NCBI RefSeq assembly: GCF_014836755.1
Contig: NZ_JACSQF010000001.1
Span: forward strand, 439,994-478,082
DNA: 38,089 bases
Source: Oerskovia merdavium
GTDB taxonomy: Bacteria; Actinomycetota; Actinomycetes; Actinomycetales; Cellulomonadaceae
Reading direction: 5' to 3'
The first letter of the stretch is position 1. Every line of letters begins with the position of its first letter. The notes below the pieces were generated by a model. It made no database searches, was not told the DNA's origin, and saw nothing but the letters and a program-made list of their open reading frames with translations. A program made the position numbers and the translations under genes. Shown in pieces: positions 36,501 through 38,089 of the stretch.

Positions 36501-37666
36501 GGGGTCGGGAGCTCGCGCTCGAGCGCGGTCGCGGCCTCGTCGGAGCCGGCGAGCGCCGCGACGACCTCGTGCCGCTCGAGCCCGGAGGCCAGCTCGTCGA
36601 GGTCGTCGACGAGCACCTGGCCGGGGTGGACGAAGGTCCCGACGAGCACGCGCTGGGTCATCTCGAAGTCGCCGAGCACCGCCCGGCCCACGGCCGTGAT
36701 CCGCGCGAGCGCGTCCGAGGGGTCGAAGCCTGCGGGCGTGAACGCGCTGCGAGCGAGCGTCACGGGGTCGATCAGCCCGCCGTGGGCGCGCAGCGTGCGA
36801 GCGAGCAGGGGGTTGATCTCGACGGTCGGTTCGAGCGTCAGGTCGTAGTCGGTCTCGCTGTCGCCGCGCGGGGTGAGCGTGAGTGGTCGCAGTAGGACCG
36901 GGGCGCGCACGGTGCGCGGGAGGCTCGGGTCGGGCGCAGGGGCCTCACCGGCCGGGCTCGCGGTGCCGCCGTCGGGCCCGCCGGCGCCGCTTGCCCCGCG
37001 CGGCGTGCTCGCGGTGGCGTCGTGGTCGCCCTGGGGGGTCTGGGCCGGGTCGGTCGCCGACGGTTCGTGGGCCGGGTCCGCGGGGTCGGCCGGCAGGCCG
37101 GTCGCACCGTCGATGGTCCGGCCGTGCGTCGAGCCGGCGACGTGCGCGAGCGCCGCGACGTCGTCGGTGGGGAGCCGGGAGGGCTCTTCCTCGGTCCAGG
37201 TCGTGACGCCGATCGCGAGGTAGGTCGGAGCGACGCCGTAGCGCTGGGCGTGCTCCTGCGACCGGACGACCACAGCGCGGGCCCTGCGGCGCGCAGCTGG
37301 CAGCGACGCGCCCTCACGGAAGAGGTTGGACAACCGGGTCGGACGACCGGCGAAGAGCTGTGCGACCCCTGACGGGTGGGCGGCGGTGAGGTCGATGACG
37401 GCGTCACCCAGGAGCCCGATGTCCGCGAGCGAGGAACCACCCGCGAGCTCGACGAGCGAGGCTCGCCAGGACCGGACCGCGTCCTCGACGAGCTCGGCGG
37501 TCGTGGGGGGCTCGACGAGCACCGGTGGCGACGCGACGGGCGTGCCGTCGGCTCCGTTCGGCGAGGCACCGGCTGATGCGCCGTCGGGCGCGGTCTGGTC
37601 GGTGAGCGGCCGAGCGGGATCGGCCACGGACTCGTGGGCAGATGAGGTGCGGGCGGCTGCGTTCAC
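33518..37666 (-). CDS. SF1 helicase-like protein with degenerate ATPase motifs and C-terminal REase-like domain
   Basis: A 1382-residue protein. After a low-complexity start, a globular region (about 55-400) leads to a superfamily-1 helicase-like core and a C-terminal domain (about 1255-1380) resembling the MTES_1575/Vsr-type nuclease fold (LVVETDYGVAGG, ELLVAVLTDDDAYVAERSVRVRDRQIAERLEAAGW, VAQVWSAAAF). The place of Walker A (HLFVDAPAGSDVAGTL, near 424) lacks the Gly-Lys-Ser/Thr. The Walker B region (VDLVILDAVQHLP, near 964) has Ala where the catalytic Glu should be. Later helicase motifs (VVVVGDPRAASG, DAIVLSVGYGRTPHGRV, LGSARRRLHVVTCF) keep their outline. It is probably not an active ATPase, perhaps a DNA-binding scaffold. 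The GTG at 37666 has TAGCGT ending 6 bases upstream, so a leaderless transcript is likely. Confidence 0.8.
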   Translation of the reverse strand: MNAAARTSSAHESVADPARPLTDQTAPDGASAGASPNGADGTPVASPPVLVEPPTTAELVEDAVRSWRASLVELAGGSSLADIGLLGDAVIDLTAAHPSGVAQLFAGRPTRLSNLFREGASLPAARRRARAVVVRSQEHAQRYGVAPTYLAIGVTTWTEEEPSRLPTDDVAALAHVAGSTHGRTIDGATGLPADPADPAHEPSATDPAQTPQGDHDATASTPRGASGAGGPDGGTASPAGEAPAPDPSLPRTVRAPVLLRPLTLTPRGDSETDYDLTLEPTVEINPLLARTLRAHGGLIDPVTLARSAFTPAGFDPSDALARITAVGRAVLGDFEMTQRVLVGTFVHPGQVLVDDLDELASGLERHEVVAALAGSDEAATALERELPTPRVGDADPTQERGVGDLDPAQRHVIDTLATGSHLFVDAPAGSDVAGTLAAVVAEAAASGRSILYVPGHRRAADSLTHRLETLGLDGLILDIEPEPTWRATASHRLLSAMAAEAEVVDTDAVARVRDGLLGARAQLSGYVESLHLVREPWGVSAYAALQALARLTAQRPAPATTVRLGPEVTLRIGAERRGELAARLEGAADVGAFTLRSTSTPWFGADITSTEGAQDALVRVERLTGRTLPELREQVESVARTTGLTPATSVRQWGEQLTMLGGMRGTLDAFQPLIFERTATDLVEATGTRQWRADNGIDMGWAHRRRLRKQAKDMLRPGVRVADLHAALVEVQAQRAVWQAQCPRGGWPTLPEGLAAIEDTFEAVRLDLEYLDPVLSTTPVGSDLMDLPLPELAARLASLSEEKDALEHLPARTAALRSLRDEGLGDLLDDLSARRVEKELVGPELDLAWWSSVFEQILAQDPALAGQDGAGLEALAGRFRELDRTHITALSAPVRVAVREHLGGAMRDHRSEAEALFTELLEGRLTSLRDAHELYPEVLRRLRPCVVASPTLVPHLFTPARTVDLVILDAVQHLPVELVLSALARGRQVVVVGDPRAASGSTVKELAAVLPTVALSAGGARRDPYLTAFLVAHGYAGVLRPSPLPRAEPLVHLDLVDGAGMPDPTSGAVESTQAEVDRVVEIAIEHAMTRPEESLAIVTVSAVHADRIRDALLAEVRQNPALAAFFSGARAEPVVVAEVSGVAGLARDAIVLSVGYGRTPHGRVLHRFGVLNAAGGDAMLLDTLGSARRRLHVVTCFTAADLDPERLRGHGAKLLAEVLDLAEQRNGRADQVTLGNGVDVGGNPDRLVIDLAERLWRAGLVVETDYGVAGGDRIPLVVGHPDIPGELLVAVLTDDDAYVAERSVRVRDRQIAERLEAAGWVVAQVWSAAAFLDPAKEAERIRRVVQSVRDARLPERGGIAQTGGGDRIVVVPVVADDEFGTD

Positions 37667-37672
37667 TCTGGA

Positions 37673-37695
37673 ACGCTAACCGTCACGGGTGACGG
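37673..37695 (-). promoter_or_regulatory. helicase-like gene -10 with adjacent operator-like dyad
   Basis: TAGCGT (37673-37678, minus strand) is followed by 6 bases (TCCAGA) and the GTG at 37666. Directly upstream, CCGTCAC (37680-37686) and GTGACGG (37689-37695) form a perfect 7-base inverted repeat with a 2-base centre. It lies where RNA polymerase would need the -35 and spacer, so a protein bound there would block or help it. Confidence 0.5.
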
Positions 37696-37812
37696 AACCG
37701 GCACCGGCACGCCGTGAGCGGCCGTTTCGGGTTGCTCGGGGCGACGAGGCGGGCCACCAGGGCCATTGATCGGGAAGAAGTCCGGCTCCTGTGAACTCGC
37801 TGTGAGCGTCAT

Positions 37813-37883
37813 TGCGCACCGAGAACGGGCCGAGAAAGTGTGAGGACGGTGCGCACCGCGCAGGGGGCAGGCGATACGCACCG
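37813..37883. promoter_or_regulatory. three GCGCACCG-type repeats, one inside a palindrome
   Basis: TGCGCACCG occurs at 37813-37821 and 37850-37858; the second copy is half of a perfect 12-bp palindrome CGGTGCGCACCG (37847-37858). A related ACGCACCG lies at 37876-37883. Starts are 37 and 26 bases apart. This looks like an operator array for a rightward gene outside the window. Confidence 0.4.
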
Positions 37884-38042
37884 TCAGAGATGATTCTGCA
37901 AGGTCTTCTACCGTTCGTCAAACCTGTGGGAGAGGGACACCGGGTGAAAGTGGACGCCCGTCCAGTTCGTCGTGGCGGATTCTTCCTGGACGGCCGTCAA
38001 CGTGGCATTCGGTGCCACATCGTGTGCCGACGCACAGGCGGG

Positions 38043-38052
38043 CCCCCCCCCC
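38043..38052. repeat. run of ten C
   Basis: A homopolymer of ten C between GGCGGG and GCCGGG near the window end. It is prone to replication slippage and to sequencing error. Confidence 0.9.
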
Positions 38053-38089
38053 GCCGGGCGCAGCACCCGTCCCGGTCCGGTCTCGTGCA

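Larger units (their letters stand above)
37667..38089. other. right-edge region without a confident gene
   Basis: About 420 bases upstream of the helicase-like gene. It has lower GC and looks regulatory. A rightward frame from GTG 37944 (VKVDARPVRRGGFFLDGRQR and on) stays open to the edge and has GGGAGAGGG nearby, but only about 60 percent of its codons end in G or C, so I do not call it. TACCGT at 37910-37915 could be a rightward -10. The other contents are described as separate sites. Confidence 0.5.

Noticed and set aside
37944-38089. Partial rightward gene at the right edge
   Set aside because: It has a plausible start and a purine-rich upstream stretch, but codon third positions are far less GC-rich than in real genes here and the frame crosses a C10 run. 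Not enough to call.

Overview
The window is 38 kb of very GC-rich DNA (coding third positions mostly G or C) from an actinomycete. The gene set (RpfB-type resuscitation factor, a SepX/GLPR division protein, a protein O-mannosyltransferase, DUF4190 membrane proteins, a type III MTES_1575-like nuclease fold) and the neighbourhoods metG-tatD-rpf and mscL-SAF-FmdB-5-FCL point to Actinomycetota. The order Micrococcales (Cellulomonas/Oerskovia/Cellulosimicrobium type) is my best guess, by inference. There is no phage, insertion sequence or CRISPR array; most genes are core or carbohydrate-related.

Left part (1-5.7 kb): a leftward cluster metG, tatD, then two secreted peptidoglycan-cleaving proteins in tandem. 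One is DUF348/G5 with a lytic-transglycosylase-like end, the other DUF348/G5 with a true Rpf end. The second has its own promoter and a leader of about 250 nt. The window starts just where ksgA would be expected.

5.8-18.3 kb: a PQQ-type sugar dehydrogenase lipoprotein; a holin-like membrane protein preceded by an 11-codon overlapping leader ORF; a GH36 alpha-galactosidase; an alanine-type aminotransferase; an LRV/thioredoxin-fold membrane protein; a MarR-like regulator divergent from a nicotinamidase; rsmI divergent from the protein mannosyltransferase; and an intracellular GH20 hexosaminidase with palindromic operator candidates.

18.3-25 kb: a CWB2-like lipoprotein, two DUF4190 membrane proteins, an ABC exporter with a PfkB sugar kinase, a GNAT protein and tRNA-Ala(CGC).

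25-38 kb: sepX/GLPR, rimJ, 5-formyltetrahydrofolate cyclo-ligase, a large penicillin acylase, a CIRCE-controlled FmdB/Ruc-like chaperone, a SAF-domain protein, mscL, a 54-bp perfect palindrome, a possible small protein, and a 1382-residue helicase-like protein whose Walker motifs are degenerate.

The most general signal is regulatory. Nine genes have a TANNNT hexamer exactly 6-7 bases before the start codon and no Shine-Dalgarno sequence, so their transcripts are predicted to be leaderless. Other genes in the window have clear ribosome binding sites. The most unusual objects are the perfect 54-bp palindrome, the short overlapping leader ORF, the helicase-like protein with lost ATPase motifs, and the apparent absence of galU-glp from its usual place beside rimJ-sepX.
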